DNA of 64,000 nucleotides from Paracyclopina nana (GCA_019096065.1 JAGUCH010000002.1:14644501-14708500), one strand, 5' to 3'; counted from the stretch's first letter, positions 33,420 through 42,858 are shown. Made by a program: numbers and translations. Notes: generated from the letters alone by a model not told the origin.

Positions 33420-34016
33420 ATGGGTCGCGCGAAACGAACTCGCAAATTTGCCACCATGAAGAGGATGATCAGTCTGAATGATCCGAGGCTGAAGGAGAAG
33501 GACCGAACGGGGCCCAAGAAGGCCAAGCTGCCCGATGCCAACGAGGTGAAGACCACGGAAGCTCCTCAGTCCTCGTCGGCCCTGTTCTTCCAGTATAACA
33601 CCGCTCTCGGTCCTCCCTTTCACATTCTGCTTGACACGAACTTCATCAACTTCTCCATCAAGAACAAAATGGACGTGATGCAGTCCATGATGGACTGCCT
33701 GTACGCCAAATGCACCCCCTACATCACAGACTGCGTCATGGCCGAGCTGGAGAAACTGGGGGCCAAATACAGAGTGGCCCTTCGCATCGTGAAAGACCCT
33801 CGGTTTGTGAGGCTGCCCTGCATGCACAAGGGGACGTATGCAGATGACTGCTTAGTGAACAGAGTCACGCAGCACAAGTGCTACATTGTTGCCACGTGCG
33901 ACAAGGACCTCAAGAGGCGAATCAGAAAGATCCCCGGAGTGCCGATCATGTACATTGCCCAGCATAGATACTCAATAGAAAGAATGCCAGATGCCTATGG
34001 AGCGCCTCGAGTTTGA
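33420..34016 (+). CDS. FCF1: FCF1/UTP24 rRNA-processing PIN endonuclease
   Basis: 198 residues, the same length as human FCF1 and very similar throughout. The basic N-terminus ([15 protein letters not shown]) is followed by a PIN domain with the catalytic acidic residues in L-L-D-T-N-F (Asp72) and T-Y-A-D-D-C (Asp142/143), and the C-terminal [12 protein letters not shown] and [14 protein letters not shown]1 belongs to the SSU processome and cuts pre-rRNA at the 5' end of 18S in the nucleolus. It sits between importin-4 and another ribosome-assembly gene. AATAAA (about 34019-34024) begins three bases after the stop. Confidence 0.96.
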   Translation: MGRAKRTRKFATMKRMISLNDPRLKEKDRTGPKKAKLPDANEVKTTEAPQSSSALFFQYNTALGPPFHILLDTNFINFSIKNKMDVMQSMMDCLYAKCTPYITDCVMAELEKLGAKYRVALRIVKDPRFVRLPCMHKGTYADDCLVNRVTQHKCYIVATCDKDLKRRIRKIPGVPIMYIAQHRYSIERMPDAYGAPRV

Positions 34017-34100
34017 TAAATAAACGCATTTTTCTTGCTTACTACTATTTTAATGTTTGATAGATTGCTGATCCTCCTCTATGCTTTCAGTTTCTACAGA
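34017..34100 (+). promoter_or_regulatory. intercistronic region FCF1/RBIS-like with acceptor at ATG
   Basis: 84 bases: AATAAA at once after the FCF1 stop, then CTATGCTTTCAGTTTCTACAG, which ends one base before the next ATG. Two consecutive AG acceptors are available. The layout repeats that seen before FCF1 and before the 28953 gene. Confidence 0.55.
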
Positions 34101-34506
34101 ATGGGAAGGAAAGACAAACATAAGCTTGGGCAAACGCGCAACAATCCTGTGTTCAAGGTCGCAACTGGGAAAGTGGCCAAACAAAAGGGCAAGGCCAAGG
34201 AAGTTACTACCAAGCTAAGAAATGTAACTCGGACTTTTATAATCCATCCTAAGAGCATCAACTAATGGCAGCCTTTCCAACTTTTAGATCTCTTCGAAAA
34301 AGGGCAACAGAGAAGCAGTGGAGCATTGTGATGGCCAACTCAAGGCGTTGCAGGGCAAGAGTGTCAGCATGATTGGCAAAGAAAAAAAGGGTGTCGGCAA
34401 TGAGAAAATCGCTCCCCCAGAAATCTTGGCTGCTGGAGCTGGCACAAAGGCAAAAGTGGATGATTTGGCTGATGCAATGGACAGCATGAGCTCAAAACCG
34501 ATTTAA
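34101..34506 (+). CDS. RBIS: RBIS-like 60S ribosome-biogenesis factor
   Basis: Exons 34101-34223 and 34288-34506 (GT-AG intron of 64 bases) give 113 residues. The N-terminus (NNPVFKVATGKVAKQKGKAKEVTTKL) resembles RBIS/C8orf59 (S-R-N-V-F-H-I-A ... K-A-K-P-V-T-T-N-L), a small nucleolar factor for pre-60S assembly. The C-terminal part is Lys-rich, then DDLADAMDSMSS. The match is over a short region, so the name is probable rather than certain. Its last ~75 coding bases are repeated about 530 bases downstream as part of a segmental duplication. Confidence 0.7.
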
Positions 34507-35260
34507 ATTCTTATATATGCATACATTCGATTAATCCAATTTCAAGCAAAAGAATATAGCATTCATCAGTAAAGCTTAATCAGTAATCCTGTTACAGCTT
34601 CAAACTGAAACGGCCCTTGGTTTGCTTTTAAAAAAGCTCCTAGGTTCAACTAAGGAAATTCAGATTAATGAACCTTATGCTTTTCAACCTCAACAAAAAC
34701 TGGTTGATGCTGTTTTTGAGCAGATTTAAAGTGGAAAAGTTGGGAGAAGATAGCATGAGCGCAACCGTTATGCTAATTTATCTTCCAAGAAAAAAATCAA
34801 TTTATCACCATGAAAGCATAATTCTAAGTGGTCTACGTACTATTTCGCCTTTAATTGCCTGTATGATAGCTACTGCACTTCGAAATTCAAGAAGCAGATC
34901 TCAAGCTGATCTGAGAAAAATTGGTGCTATCATCACCAGTTCGTGCTTATATACATTATCGGTTGCTACAGCTGGAACCAAGGCAAAAGTGGACAATTTG
35001 GCCGACGCAGCTGATAGTATGAGTTCAGAGCCGAGTTAAATTCTCTTATGCATAATTCGATTATTCAACTTCCAAGCACGAATGCTAGGAATCATCACTA
35101 AAGCTTGTCACTAAATCCAGCAGCAGTTACGAACGAGTCGGTCAAGTTGCCCTTGGTTTGCTTGAGAGCTCCTGGGTTCCACGAAGGAAATTTAGAGTAG
35201 TGGACCTCATGCTTTTCAACCTCTTCAAAGAACGAGTTGAGGCTGTCATCACGAGTTCTC
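34432..35260. repeat. tandem duplication of the RBIS/Maelstrom 3'-end junction
   Basis: Copy A (about 34432-34735) and copy B (about 34967-35260) match over the RBIS-like C-terminus, the intergenic strip (CATTCGATTAATCCAA against ATTCGATTATTCAACT) and the antisense 3' end of Maelstrom (CCCTTGGTTTGCTT, ATGCTTTTCAACCTC). RBIS reads through copy A and Maelstrom ends in copy B. Copy A therefore carries a dead Maelstrom tail and copy B a dead RBIS tail (34967-35039). The unit is about 534 bases and the copies have diverged noticeably. Confidence 0.75.
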
Positions 35261-36832
35261 GCAAAAACACTCGACTCATTATTAGCCGAGCTCTCAAAGA
35301 CAAACTCGGGTGGTGGGCCATCTGCTTCTAAGAGTTGGTCCAGGCTCTTAAAAACCAGTTTACCCTGGTGGTCTGCTCCGTCATCAAGAAACGAGTGCAG
35401 TACATGCAAGCCATCAGGCGTCACCCTTGACATGGCAGAGTCTGTCATAATAGGAATATCTGCAAGCTTCGAATAGGTCGAGGAGACCGAGTCTGCCACA
35501 TAGCTGATTTGCTCTGAAGAATCTGACCGAATGCTGGCATCAAAGGACACATCCACGACCGACTCGACACTTATTCCCCAAGGCAAATGACCGCCCTCGT
35601 TCGGCTTGATGCCATAATACTGGCAGCAAAAATCGCAAATGATGTAAGCTAGTCTTGCGGCTCGTGCTCCCGCACACTTGCTACTCTCCGCCTCGTCGTG
35701 AAACCTGCAGAAGGAAAGAAGAAGCGTTTTCTTGAAATGCTATCATCAATCATGTACCTGCATGAGATGGATGGCAAATAGAGGTAAACATCTCTCGAGA
35801 GATGCGCCTCAGCAGCCCCTTGAGTCATCCTGGTTGGAGCATCGTATGGCGCAGTGAGCACAAGTTGCTGAAGTAGATAGTCTAGCTCGTACAAGGGAAA
35901 TGTCACTTCCATTTTGGCCTGCTCGGTCAACCACTTGAGGCAGCCAGCCACAATCCGCTTGTGGTCGGGCATTACGTAAATAGGCAGCAGACGATGGAAT
36001 CGAGCGGAAAGCAAGGCTTCGGGCTCTTGTATACCATCATCTTCGATGGGAAATTGAAGTCCTTCACCAGCATACTTTTCCTCGTCGTTAGCTCTCAAAA
36101 TGTCCTTCAGCGTTTGGATGACTGCACAAGCAGAAAACAGATTAGATGGGTGTACTTTAAGTGTTTAGTCTGCAAACCTTCTCCATATGTATCCACGAGC
36201 TCTGGATTATCCAGCCAAATCCCATGGTATTTCTCTGAATTTATCTTCATGTCGGCCTTGAAACCGGCGGGCACCTCACCAGGATCGATGAGCTGAACAA
36301 ATTTGCGCATTATCCCGTGTCTCAGCGACATCTCGGCCAAGCCTATTTCCACGGGAATGATATCCCCGGTGGAATCCAATTCCAGCCAAATGTTGGCAGT
36401 CATAATGTGGTAGCGAATATCGGCAACTTCTTCGCCTCCAATGTGATTGAGAACGTCTCTCCTCGCGAATTGTTGGTAACCTGAAATGAAGTAATCTTTT
36501 AATTGAGTCAACCAACAGAAAAAGTGCTCACGTTTTTCCTGAATGGACTTGGCACGGAGCGCGTAGAAAGATCGGCCAAGAGAGTCGAATTTTCCGGCCA
36601 ATTCTTGCATTGGAGTGGACGCTTTTGGGGCAAACGTGGCAAATTGCTCAGGGCCTTGTTCGCTCATCACATTTGCCGTCTCCTTGTAACGGGCCTTTTG
36701 GTCGGCACTCAACATTTTCCAATCGTCGCTACAAAGCTCAACCAGTTCTGGAAGGCTTTTCCCCCTCAGCTTTGGGTCGGTTTGTTGCCTCTCAAGGCAA
36801 AAGTAAACGTAGGGCGGCCTTTTCTTTCCCAT
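35098..36832 (-). CDS. MAEL: Maelstrom, piRNA-pathway protein
   Basis: Four minus-strand exons, 36532-36832, 36178-36480, 35758-36121 and 35098-35704, give 524 residues. The N-terminus is an HMG-box-like domain (residues ~1-75, starting GKKRPPYVYFCLERQ). The Maelstrom domain follows, with VEIGLAEMSLRHGIMRKFVQLIDPGEVPAGF close to the human E-I-G-C-x-x-Y-S-L-x-x-G-I-M block, and SARFHRLLPIYV and a Cys-rich YIICDFCCQYYGI near the exon 3/4 region. Maelstrom acts in nuage and nucleus in Piwi-guided transposon silencing in animal germ cells. The tail is acidic and Ser-rich. Its last exon lies in the duplicated segment next to RBIS. Its presence fits a metazoan host with active transposons, as seen around it. 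Confidence 0.92.
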
Positions 36833-37212
36833 AATTGCGTCTTTGAGGGCTCATTGGTCGACGCACTCGACTGACTGTACTCTGACAGCTGATTAATGAG
36901 TAATCAGTGATTACATTAAACTCACCTTTCTCCACTCTCAGCAATTTCGCGGACAATTTTCATACTAATGATGGACCGAAATATTAAAAAGCTCTATTTC
37001 AATGTTTGGAATAATAACAGCTTTCACTTTTTCTACAAGCATTGCTTTTGAGAATTTTCAAATCCAACTCATTTATTTAAAAAAGGTAATTAAAGTCATA
37101 AGTGATCATTATTGATTTAAAAACCAATTACGCAATTTGCTAGCGATGTGGCTATTTAACCAATATTTATCAACTCGTTTCCAACTACTTGATAATCTCA
37201 GGAGTTCGCTGG
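36833..37212. other. intergenic, Maelstrom upstream region
   Basis: AT-rich, no gene or clear core promoter motif. It ends at the target duplication of the next element. Confidence 0.5.
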
Positions 37213-37787
37213 AACCAGTACAGAGTTATCAACGGTGGTCGGAAACGACCAAAGTGGTCGTTTTTGACTGACTTTGGTCGGAAAAAAAAATGGTGGTCGG
37301 TGGTCGGAAAAGTGGTCGTTTTTGAAACTGACCAGAACTTGCTAAAAATAGGCACTTTTAGACAAAAAAGGACCAAAATTCCAATTTAAAATTGCACATT
37401 TTTTCCTTTGGGAAGTAATCTAAAATATATAAACTTAGCAAATAAGATTGGTCTCAATAGAAATATGAAATTAGATGAGAAACAGCTTCTCATGAGTAAG
37501 GCTACTTTTTTGCTCAGAGATGCGACATCAAAATAAAAATTCTGACTTCTTGTAAACATTTTCCTAAGTGACTTATTTTTTACAGCAAACATTGCTCAAA
37601 AAGACTTTGCAGATAAAAAAAGGACATTTTATGCATAAATTGTGTGAGTTTTGGCCGTTTTTGTGTAGGTGGTCGGAAAAGTGGTCGTTTTCGAAATAGC
37701 CTGAAAAATGGTGGTCGCAAAAGTGGTCGTTTTTGGCCAAAAAGGTGGTCGGAAGCCTAAAAATCCGTTGATAACTCTGAACCAGTA
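37213..37787. mobile_element. nonautonomous hAT transposon with 8-base target duplication
   Basis: The element spans 37221-37779 (559 bases) and begins CAGAGTTATCAACGG and ends with its exact reverse complement. It is flanked on both sides by AACCAGTA (37213-37220 and 37780-37787). CAG-type ends plus an 8-base duplication are diagnostic of hAT. The interior has several GGTGGTCGGAAAAGTGGTCG repeats near both ends and no transposase. A diverged relative of its middle lies at 11077-11330. Confidence 0.93.
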
Positions 37788-37871
37788 AAAGTGTAAAACT
37801 GAGAACAGCCGAAAAGTCGCGAAATTGCCCAGTTTCAAATAACGTTTTTCAATTGATTTGCTAATCGTCTT

Positions 37872-38975
37872 TGTCTTAGGCCTTCAGGCTGCCCGGTGCG
37901 AATCCCCTGGGGATGATGAGCCCGAAGTCAGAGACTTTGAAATCCTGCAAACTTGACAGGACCACGATCCCAATGGTTGTTCTGCCAAATGGGAAGGACA
38001 AGTACTCCTCAAGGTGAAATCCACACCCTCAGTGGTGTCCAAGATACAGCCTGGCTGCAAGTCTACCTGGACAACTAATCTGGTATTGTAAGACAACACC
38101 AAAGAGACCAATAAAGATCCTCCTAATAATGACTAAACATTCACATATGGTGTGAGCAAAGCTCACCTAAATAAATCTACACATTACATGAAATAAAGGC
38201 CAAAGCATTGCTCTAGCAAGTTACAATTGCACATAAAACCTTAACACAATACTCAAATACATAAAATAGATAAAATAGATCACTTTGACCTCAATAAGAG
38301 CTGATTTTGAAATTTATCATGCTAGATGGCGCCACTGTAAGGTAGTACAGCTGTTTACGCATGACGCTTTGACGGAAAAGTGTGAAAAAATATTTTAAGG
38401 TTACGCACTCAAAAGCTGCTAAAAGTTGCCAGTATTTTCATAAAACAGCCCGAATCACTCATTACGTAATGAAAAAAGTTTTTATCTGGTAGCGCCATAA
38501 AAGCCAACATTATTTAACTCTGCTCTGATTGGGCTAAAAAAGGCGGAAAATTTCAAAATACATTGCAAATGAAGAACTTTAGCATTTTCCCGCTTTTTTC
38601 TGCTGATCGGCCTGGTTTTTTTTAACTTGGTAGCATGAAATATAATAGGGAACAAATATTATTAACCAAATTTTCCAGAAATCATATGGAAAGGCTAATT
38701 TTTTGGCAAATTTCGAATTGCTATTTAGCTGCCTCTGTAGTGAACATACTACACGGCTTTTCACGCTAGGGTGCGCTGACTGTACTACGTAACAGACGCC
38801 ATCGTTCCTTATAAATCAATCAGTAAAATTCAATCATGATGTTTTCTTATTCAATTTTTCTCACACACTGAAATTCTTACAAAAAATTGGCAATGGCTGC
38901 CGCTGAGCTGATGGCGTCGCTGAGGAGGAACGGGTGCGCGCGCGCCTCGCGCAGCAGCGCAAGCAGGCCGCGACA
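37872..38975 (-). repeat. 3' LTR of the BEL/Pao element (with nested MITE)
   Basis: On the minus strand it starts TGTCGCGGCC at 38975 and ends AAGACA at 37872. It matches the other LTR except at two noticed single-base positions (within CAATGGTTGTTCTG and GATCCTCCTAAT). A 517-base insert (38298-38814) splits it. The outer side carries the TCTT duplication. Confidence 0.95.
38298..38814. mobile_element. MITE nested in the 3' LTR (AGATGGCGCCA family relative)
   Basis: Comparison with the other LTR shows an exact 517-base insertion with ATAA (or just TA) duplicated at the edges (38294-38297 and 38811-38814). Near the ends lie inverted copies: CTAGATGGCGCCACTGTAAG with GTAGTACAG on the left, and GATGGCGTCTGTTACGTAG with TACAG on the right (reverse strand). 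The outermost ~20 bases do not pair. There is no coding capacity. Confidence 0.85.
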
Positions 38976-38992
38976 GAGTCCCCCCTTGGAGG
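38976..38992 (-). other. polypurine tract of the BEL/Pao element
   Basis: On the minus strand CCAAGGGGGGACTC lies immediately inside the 3' LTR. A purine run at this place primes plus-strand DNA synthesis in LTR elements. Confidence 0.75.
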
Positions 38993-39011
38993 CCACGCAA
39001 GGCCTTAAAGG

Positions 39012-40307
39012 CTAAGGCCTGCGACTGGCCACGACTAAGGCGTGGTCCTCCAAGACATGAGTTGTCTTGAAACTCCCGTTTTCTTCCTCCTCGCGCTCCA
39101 GGCTGTTGAAGATCTTGATGTCAACACATCCCTGGGCTCCGTACACGACGTCAATGTAGAGGCTCTCATGCCTGCTGATCCCCTTGAGGCTGAGGATCGA
39201 CCCAATGGTGGCCTCCTCGATCTGGGTCACCCAGGGCTTCGTGAATGGAAGCAGATGATGAAGGATGGCATGGCCAAGCTCTTGACAGCGAGGACATCTG
39301 TTGACGACTCGGGTGCACGTGAAGATCGTGTGGCCATCCTCTCCGCATAGCGGAAGAGCGCAGCGCAGCTTCTCCACGCAGTCAGCCCTCAAATGGTCGA
39401 GGCTGCCACAGCGGCCGCAGTAATGCGGGCACGTCCTGCCGAGGCTGCGCCTGAAGAGTGCCACGACGACGTGGCTCCAATGAGCCCTATGGGGCGGCAC
39501 TCTGGTGATGGTGGTGAAGGCGCTGGCCAGGCCAGGATCCACATTGTGGAAATCAAGCTTATAAAGCTTCCCGCTGCGCCAGTAATCTCGGGTGGCCTGC
39601 ACTGCATTGACGCCTCGACTTTCATTGGGCCGCAGCATCATCCATTCAGCATCCATACCATCCTCGGCCTTGGTGCCTCCAATCCACTCCTTTTTGTTGA
39701 ATGGCCTCAGATTGGTGTCGTCTCTGGGCAGTTTGCCTGGCCCTGGACGATTGCGGACTCTATCGCAAGCAAAGTGCGCATGGCTCAGCACATCAGCCTT
39801 CGGATCAAATCCATGCCTGCAGAGGCCTTCGGCGGCAATCCTGACAGGCAAGGACAGGGAGAGGACGTGCTGCAGGCGAAGGTACTCCCACATGTCAGTC
39901 GTCCATTGAGAGGAGGGGAGGCTAAAGTCAGCCTGGTCCTTATAGAAGTGAAACACTTCTTGGCCAGGCAAGAGCGGCGGCGGAGCAGGGGCCTTGCCCT
40001 TTTGATGCACAATGGGCACCCTTGGTGCACCTAGCCTGGAGGCGACGTAGGTCATGTTTGTCACCATGTCCGAGGTCCAGGTGCCGTCCTGAGGGAAGGC
40101 GATCAGCCCTAGGCTGTTCGAGTCGCACTTGGCGCTGACTTTCATGTTGAGGTAGTCAAATCTTCTCTCTTCGACCACGTTGAAGCCTTCAACTCGGACT
40201 GAATTCATTTTCAGTAGCTCCAGGATCTTGTTGGGAATCTTGGCCCCAAGGTAGTCTTTATCCTTGCCCCCGTACTTGCTCTGGCGCCAAAAGGATCGGC
40301 GCGCCAA
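39012..40307 (-). CDS. BEL/Pao extra frame C: zinc-knuckle protein
   Basis: A frame of up to 431 codons (no early ATG; the listed start codon is TTG, so it is probably entered from upstream). The C-terminal third has three tandem knuckles: CGRCGSLDHLRADC (CX2CX4HX4C), CALPLCGEDGHTIFTC (CX4CX4HX4C) and CPRCQELGHAILHH (CX2CX4HX4H). These are nucleic-acid-binding motifs like those of nucleocapsids. The upstream part, which includes a Pro-rich patch, is not recognised. It overlaps the end of the preceding frame by 50 bases in another frame. No signal peptide, transmembrane segment or fusion-type feature of an env protein is visible. Confidence 0.6.
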   Translation of the reverse strand: MARRSFWRQSKYGGKDKDYLGAKIPNKILELLKMNSVRVEGFNVVEERRFDYLNMKVSAKCDSNSLGLIAFPQDGTWTSDMVTNMTYVASRLGAPRVPIVHQKGKAPAPPPLLPGQEVFHFYKDQADFSLPSSQWTTDMWEYLRLQHVLSLSLPVRIAAEGLCRHGFDPKADVLSHAHFACDRVRNRPGPGKLPRDDTNLRPFNKKEWIGGTKAEDGMDAEWMMLRPNESRGVNAVQATRDYWRSGKLYKLDFHNVDPGLASAFTTITRVPPHRAHWSHVVVALFRRSLGRTCPHYCGRCGSLDHLRADCVEKLRCALPLCGEDGHTIFTCTRVVNRCPRCQELGHAILHHLLPFTKPWVTQIEEATIGSILSLKGISRHESLYIDVVYGAQGCVDIKIFNSLEREEEENGSFKTTHVLEDHALVVASRRP

Positions 40308-41691
40308 TGACCCCGAACGTCATGGATGCGTAACATCCTTCTCTTGGGCTGCGATCAGTGATGATCCCTTCTCTTCTGAGCGCTTCGATGGTCCAGCTCT
40401 GGATGTGGCAAGACATCATGCCCTTTTTTTCAGCCTTGCTGAAGAACCCGGCCTGCTCCAACTTGGCCCGCACTGTGGCCCAGTCGGCATCATCATCTAG
40501 GACTATAAAATCCTCGGCTGGATCTCCCTGAAGATTGAAGGGGCCCGGCCCATACTCGCAATCCTTGATGGCTTGTCCAAAGGAGTAGGTGTCGTAACAG
40601 TTGTCACCGAACATCCTAATCTGCCAATCGCTGGCCTGCAAGTCTGGCTTCCCTGTCAAGCAATGGTCAGCGTCGCAAGTACCCACTTGTGAGGGGCCAT
40701 GCTCCAGCCTGACCTGAGCCGTGGAGCAGGGTGGATCTTCGGATGGCAGGCCCTTGGCTTTGGCGGGGCAGATCAGGGGTGCTCCTGGGGCAGGCTCTTC
40801 TTGCTCCACAGGGAGCTGCGGCTCATCAGAGTATTGGTCGCTGCCTAGCTGCGCCAATCCTCTCCAATACGTCTCCACCCACTCTGGCAGAGGATCCCCA
40901 GCTGAGACCAAGGCTCCATAACTTGCCATGACAGCGGCGATGCCCATGTCGGTGGTGTCTTCAGCCAAGATGGGCAGCCTGGCTGCATAAATGCGCTTCT
41001 CGAAGTTTTTGCGTCGCTGCCAGGCCTGGAAGGCCTCTTCTCTCTTGCGGGGAGTCAAGGGTGTGGGCTTGATCGGGTTCTTCCTGGGATGGGCGATCAG
41101 GCAGCTGTTGCGGTACAAAATGTACTTGTCATGGAGCTTCGGATGACATAGCCTCATGACCTTGATGGGGGGCACACCCTGGACCAGGCAGGACATCCTG
41201 AGGCTGTCCATCTTCTCAGCCAGTGCGCAGGCCATCGCCCTTTCAGCTGCCGATCGAGAGTCTTCTTTCTCACGAGGCCCGTAATCCCATGAATGGCCGA
41301 AAAATGAGGTGTGAGGGTCGCAATAGTATAAAACTATCGTGGGCACAGCCATCTTGCCCAGGACTTGATCCTCAAAAAACCCTCTCTTGCATCCATGGGC
41401 GGCCTTGATGGCCTCGACAGCGGGATCGACCCATCTTCTCCTGGCGGGATAGAAATCGGTGCAGGGTCCTGAAACAAGTAACCCTAATTGGTCATATGAT
41501 CGAAGCCAATTATCGTCCCCCAATGTAGAATGTCTAACAATATTAGAGGCCACCCCTGGAGTTAGGTCCGCGCCAGAGGTTTCGTCATCCGAGGCCCCTT
41601 CTTTTGGCCACTCGACTGACGACGAGGCTTCCGGCGCCCCTGGCTTGGCTGACTTCCCGTCGTCAGCCCGACTCGGAGCTATGGGCGACAA
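40258..41691 (-). CDS. BEL/Pao extra frame B, unknown
   Basis: 477 codons following, in the same frame, the TAG that ends frame A. The first codon is TTG, so it is not an independent start. The translation is mixed-composition and appears globular in parts (VPTIVLYYCDPHTSFFGHSW, RMSCLVQGVPPIKVMRLCHP) with a Pro/Glu-rich linker. It has no recognised domain. Its stop lies inside frame C, which is reached by a +1 shift. A, B and C may be one protein interrupted by a stop and a frameshift, or may use readthrough and frameshifting. Confidence 0.5.
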   Translation of the reverse strand: MSPIAPSRADDGKSAKPGAPEASSSVEWPKEGASDDETSGADLTPGVASNIVRHSTLGDDNWLRSYDQLGLLVSGPCTDFYPARRRWVDPAVEAIKAAHGCKRGFFEDQVLGKMAVPTIVLYYCDPHTSFFGHSWDYGPREKEDSRSAAERAMACALAEKMDSLRMSCLVQGVPPIKVMRLCHPKLHDKYILYRNSCLIAHPRKNPIKPTPLTPRKREEAFQAWQRRKNFEKRIYAARLPILAEDTTDMGIAAVMASYGALVSAGDPLPEWVETYWRGLAQLGSDQYSDEPQLPVEQEEPAPGAPLICPAKAKGLPSEDPPCSTAQVRLEHGPSQVGTCDADHCLTGKPDLQASDWQIRMFGDNCYDTYSFGQAIKDCEYGPGPFNLQGDPAEDFIVLDDDADWATVRAKLEQAGFFSKAEKKGMMSCHIQSWTIEALRREGIITDRSPREGCYASMTFGVIGAPILLAPEQVRGQG

Positions 41692-42858
41692 CTAGATGTT
41701 GCGCAAGCCTCGAGATGTTGAGGCCGGCTCGCTCTTGGACGTGGAGGCTACGGGAGTGGGGGAAGACTCTGCTCGAGACTCCGCTTGATCTTCAAGTCTT
41801 CTCCTCCTGCGGGCGGGTGAGTGGATTGAGCTGAGGGTGACATCCCTTGCTCTCACTCTGGGAGCCGACTTCTCTCCATCTTCCGCTCCCGATTGGGTTT
41901 CATCCAGCAGAGCCAAGTCCACGTCAAGGACTACTCCTTCCCATTCCATCTCATTTTCTTCACGACTCTCCAACAGCCCAGCTTGGCTGGACTGCAAGTC
42001 TCCTAACTCCAGGGAGGCTTGGCCTCCACTGCTATCCTCCCCACTAACTAAAGTCGAAATACCTTTAGAAGCGGCTTGGCCGCGCAGCTGACTCTCGTCA
42101 GCGTCCTCCATCAAGGATGGGGCCAGCTGCCCCTCTTCGCCGCTCGCGGCCATCATGGGGTCCACGGCCATCGTGGGCACCGCGGTCGCCTCGCCTCCAG
42201 AGGTGGAGTTGGTTGAGGTCGACCTCTCTTCTTCGCCGACGCCGACGGAGACGGCCGTCACTTCCTCCGCCATCGTCTCGCTCACAACAACAGGGGCGGG
42301 GTATTGGGCTACGTTGACCTCTTCACTGGGTCGGCCTTCGGGCACGAATCCCTCAAGGTTCGACGGAGCCAGATCTTGATCTTCCATTTCGTCTTGAATT
42401 GAAAATTCGCTTGAGCACTGTAGAACGCTAGTTCCAAGATTGGACTGGCCGATCGTTGAGTTCTCAGCAGATGAGTGGAAACGGAAGGTAGTACTCGCGC
42501 ACATCTCAGTTTTGGCGCAAGAATTCAGGGCCGAGGTTGCGTGAGACATCTCAGAGTGTTGCGTCATTTCGCGGAAAATATGTTCCCGTTGAAAATAAAA
42601 ACAATTACACCAAGTGTAAACAAAAATGACGTCATGAAAACTTGACTTTAAAAGGAATGTTAAAAAAGTGTAGTGAATAATACGGCGAGCATTGCTCGTC
42701 CAGACTAAATTGGGAAAGAAGAATTGAAAGTGCGAAGCCTGGCTTCTTTTCCTTCCCATGGTGGCTCCAAAATTTTTGGAGTGCGAGCCTGGCTCGTAAA
42801 CTGCTCTAGTCATGGCTAGTTTGGGCTGACCCTGAGGACCTCGCATGAAGTCCCCCAT
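41692..42858 (-). CDS. BEL/Pao extra frame A, acidic low-complexity protein
   Basis: 388 codons from an ATG that overlaps the last 53 bases of pol. The first ~95 residues look non-coding (AT-rich, Phe-rich); a later ATG (MTQHSEM, about 42569) may be the real start. The rest is Glu/Ser/Ala-rich and disordered, ending in an Arg-rich patch (SPARRRRRLEDQ), possibly a nuclear signal. It ends with TAG at 41692-41694, after which the same frame stays open. No env-like features. Confidence 0.45.
   Translation of the reverse strand: MGDFMRGPQGQPKLAMTRAVYEPGSHSKNFGATMGRKRSQASHFQFFFPNLVWTSNARRIIHYTFLTFLLKSSFHDVIFVYTWCNCFYFQREHIFREMTQHSEMSHATSALNSCAKTEMCASTTFRFHSSAENSTIGQSNLGTSVLQCSSEFSIQDEMEDQDLAPSNLEGFVPEGRPSEEVNVAQYPAPVVVSETMAEEVTAVSVGVGEEERSTSTNSTSGGEATAVPTMAVDPMMAASGEEGQLAPSLMEDADESQLRGQAASKGISTLVSGEDSSGGQASLELGDLQSSQAGLLESREENEMEWEGVVLDVDLALLDETQSGAEDGEKSAPRVRARDVTLSSIHSPARRRRRLEDQAESRAESSPTPVASTSKSEPASTSRGLRNI

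Noticed and set aside
34668-35039. 123-codon plus-strand frame between RBIS and Maelstrom
   Set aside because: It runs through duplicated antisense Maelstrom and RBIS tail sequence; only the last ~24 codons resemble RBIS, as a relic.
37884-38111. 75-codon frame repeated in both LTRs
   Set aside because: Identical by LTR identity, not evidence of coding; no domain.
39393-40034. 213-codon plus-strand frame opposite extra frame C
   Set aside because: Antisense to the zinc-knuckle frame, which has ordered Cys/His motifs; this one has none.
39012-42858. Retroviral env gene
   Set aside because: Position would fit, but no signal peptide, transmembrane anchor or cleavage-type features; zinc knuckles argue against it.
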